From DATECU01 sp035286745 (lineage in GTDB: Bacteria; Acidobacteriota; Vicinamibacteria; Fen-336), in assembly GCA_035286745.1 (NCBI GenBank), contig DATECU010000270.1, positions 1 through 7,030 on the forward strand: 7,030 nucleotides of DNA. The letters are read 5' to 3'. The position numbers were made by a program, and so were the translations under genes. Position 1 is the stretch's first letter, and the number at the start of each line of letters is the position of its first letter. The notes beneath the pieces are model-generated. The model did not search any database and was not told the origin of the DNA. It saw nothing but the letters and a program-made list of their open reading frames with translations. Below are positions 5,633-7,030 of the stretch, in pieces.

Positions 5633-6901
5633 TCAGTCCAGCTCGCCCGCCAGGAACCACTCGTCGCGCAGGCGGTCCAGGTAGATCCGGTAGACGCCAC
5701 CCCCGGAGAGAGCCACTTCCCACTCCTCGCGGCTCCAGGCCACATCCCACCAGTCCCCCGAGGCACGCCAGGGCCCAGCCCGGTCGACCACTGCCCCCCG
5801 CACCAGAGGGGCGGCGACGAAGGCGGGGACACCGTCGCGAAGGGTCACCCGGGCGGGGCGGGGCGGGCGATAGGCGCGCAGGACCACCCGAGCCAACGGG
5901 AGCGAGCGGGTGGGGCCGCGGTCCTTGAAGGGGCCGGGGGCGAAGGTGCCCATGGCGAAGGCGTCGGGCCGGTGGGTGTCCAGGAGCAGGGGGCTGCCAG
6001 AGCGGCCGGAGGCGGTCCACTCCTGAAGCCGGGCTAGGGTCTCGGCCAGCTTCTCGGGCGAGGGCTGGGCGGGATCGAGGAGGGAGAACTGGACCGGCCG
6101 CGATGGGGTCGGCTCGGCTTTGAGCGCGATGGCCTGGATGGCGTCGACGGGTGGATGGGCTTCGAGGTCCAGAAGCAGGAGCGTACGCCAGGTGCGAGGC
6201 TCGGCTGAGGCGGCAGCGGGCTTCACGGTGCGCAGGTGGCGGGAGCCGTCTACCAGCCGCAGCTCGAGGTGAAGCGCCGCCGCTTTCCTGCCGCGGGTCC
6301 CCAGGCTTGCGGTCAGGGTATCGAGGACGCGGGCCAGCAGAAAGGACAGCGGTTCCAGCCCCTCGACCGGCCAGTCCAGATCCAGGCTGCACTCGAAGGA
6401 CTCGGGCGGGGGCGAAGGCACCAGGGGTCCCTCGTCTTCGCCCCGGGCCAGCCGGATGAGACGCGGTCCTTCTTCCCCCAGTCGTTCGGCGAGCCCTCGG
6501 GGTGGGAGCGCCGCCAGCTCACCTAACGTAGTTAGACCCCAGCGCCGGAAGAGGTCTCGCCGCTCCGGGGCCAGCCGGAGCAGGGCCAGGGGCAGCGGGG
6601 CCAGCGCCTCCGCCTCCCGCCCCGGGGCAACGATGGTGAGGCCGGTTCGGGCCGAAGCCAGGATCCGCGCCACCACCCGGCTCCAGGCGAGAGCCACCCC
6701 CAAGTCGAGGCCGTGCCCCCGGCCTGCCTCGATCAGGGCTCGCCCCAAGGCTTCAGGCTGGGGCCAGACCCGCCCCAGCCCCCGGCAGTCCAGGAGCACC
6801 GTCAGCGGATCGGCGGCCTCTACTCGGGGGGTGAACGCCCGGGCCAGGGCCAGAAGGTCTGCGCCGGGAAGCGCCGCCGGGGAGTGAAGACAGCCGTACA
6901 T
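5633..6901 (-). CDS. imuB: ImuB-like Y-family DNA polymerase homologue (damage-induced mutagenesis)
   Basis: A 422-residue Y-family relative of the ImuB type. ImuB works with ImuA and the error-prone polymerase DnaE2 in SOS mutagenesis, as an adaptor bound to the beta clamp. Visible parts: a short palm-like segment (1-90, with VLLDCRGLGRVW at 35-46); a thumb/HhH region with LFRRWGLTTLGELAALP (117-133) and RLIRLARGED (147-156); a little-finger-like region (about 168-265); a likely clamp motif QFSLL (271-275); then GSPLLLDTHRPDAF (302-315) and the ImuB C-terminal signature GPWRASGDWW (376-385) ... WEVALSGGGVYRIYLDR ... WFLAGELD. The polymerase motifs with the metal-binding acids (D-x-D-x-FFA-x-VE, S-x-DE) are absent, so it should not polymerise. 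It is shorter at the N-terminus than proteobacterial ImuB, as in many environmental homologues. ATG at 6901 has GAGG 7 bases ahead. A 25-base gap separates it from the upstream gene. Confidence 0.9.
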   Translation of the reverse strand: MYGCLHSPAALPGADLLALARAFTPRVEAADPLTVLLDCRGLGRVWPQPEALGRALIEAGRGHGLDLGVALAWSRVVARILASARTGLTIVAPGREAEALAPLPLALLRLAPERRDLFRRWGLTTLGELAALPPRGLAERLGEEGPRLIRLARGEDEGPLVPSPPPESFECSLDLDWPVEGLEPLSFLLARVLDTLTASLGTRGRKAAALHLELRLVDGSRHLRTVKPAAASAEPRTWRTLLLLDLEAHPPVDAIQAIALKAEPTPSRPVQFSLLDPAQPSPEKLAETLARLQEWTASGRSGSPLLLDTHRPDAFAMGTFAPGPFKDRGPTRSLPLARVVLRAYRPPRPARVTLRDGVPAFVAAPLVRGAVVDRAGPWRASGDWWDVAWSREEWEVALSGGGVYRIYLDRLRDEWFLAGELD

Positions 6902-6926
6902 GCCGGCGCCTCGAATCCGTGTGGCG

Positions 6927-7030
6927 TTAGACGGACGCCTGGAGCTGGAAGCAGGCGCGGCCTAGGCCCAGCCGGCCGCGGACCTCGGCCGCCAGGCCGG
7001 AGAGCAGGCGGCCGGGGCCGCTCGCCCCGG
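6927..7030 (-). CDS. Unidentified protein, C-terminal 33 residues
   Basis: The open frame entering from the right edge ends with TAA at 6927-6929, 25 bases before the imuB-like ATG. The 33 residues read RLLSGLAAEVRGRLGLGRA... and end FQLQASV: a helix with basic and apolar faces followed by a probable beta strand. Another frame is also open here but runs on into the imuB start region, so this frame is the better choice because of its stop just ahead of a good start. In ImuB clusters the upstream partner is usually ImuA (RecA/SulA-like), which is a guess from position only; the tail is too short to recognise. Confidence 0.45.
   Translation of the reverse strand, partial: GASGPGRLLSGLAAEVRGRLGLGRACFQLQASV

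Noticed and set aside
5487..6392. A 301-codon minus-strand open frame inside the imuB-like gene
   Set aside because: Alternative frame of a gene with full ImuB signatures; product is Arg/Pro-rich shadow sequence.

Overview
The window comes from a high-GC bacterial chromosome (most third codon positions are G or C; GTG and TTG starts occur beside ATG). The gene content (a short ImuB-type polymerase-like protein, a fused FAD/Fe-S D-lactate-type dehydrogenase, an ECI1-like isomerase, a CsoR repressor) fits a Gram-negative soil or environmental lineage such as Acidobacteria, Rokubacteria or Deltaproteobacteria. The sequence alone does not settle which. I see no tRNA, rRNA, CRISPR array, transposase or integrase.

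Left part (1-480, minus strand): a CsoR/RcnR-family metal-sensing repressor is followed, with a GTGA stop/start overlap, by the start of an unidentified membrane protein that runs off the left edge. Upstream of csoR there is a clear sigma-70-type promoter (perfect TTGACA, 17-bp spacer, TATCTT). A G-tract inverted repeat lies just past the expected transcription start. Together they suggest an autoregulated metal-responsive operon.

Middle-left (480-1518): a 261-bp gap with several inverted repeats separates csoR from a divergent plus-strand crotonase-fold gene. That gene looks more like a delta3-delta2-enoyl-CoA isomerase than a hydratase. Between it and the convergent dedA gene is an 82-bp spacer with four tandem heptamers (GTCAGCA type).

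Right part (1519-7030, minus strand): one co-directional run reads, in order of transcription, an unidentified C-terminal fragment (cut by the window edge), ImuB-like protein, proline-rich lipoprotein with an Ig-like domain, FAD/Fe-S D-2-hydroxyacid dehydrogenase, and DedA membrane protein. The last three are tightly packed: the lipoprotein stop abuts the dehydrogenase TTG start, and dedA overlaps the dehydrogenase by 8 bases with its own strong ribosome binding site. A 147-bp gap separates imuB from the lipoprotein, so the run may be two transcription units: a DNA-damage tolerance pair and an envelope/respiratory set.

Most of the window is recognisable family content. I do not see a clearly new system. 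The items most worth a second look are the csoR control region and its unidentified partner, and the ImuB-like protein with its unidentified upstream neighbour.
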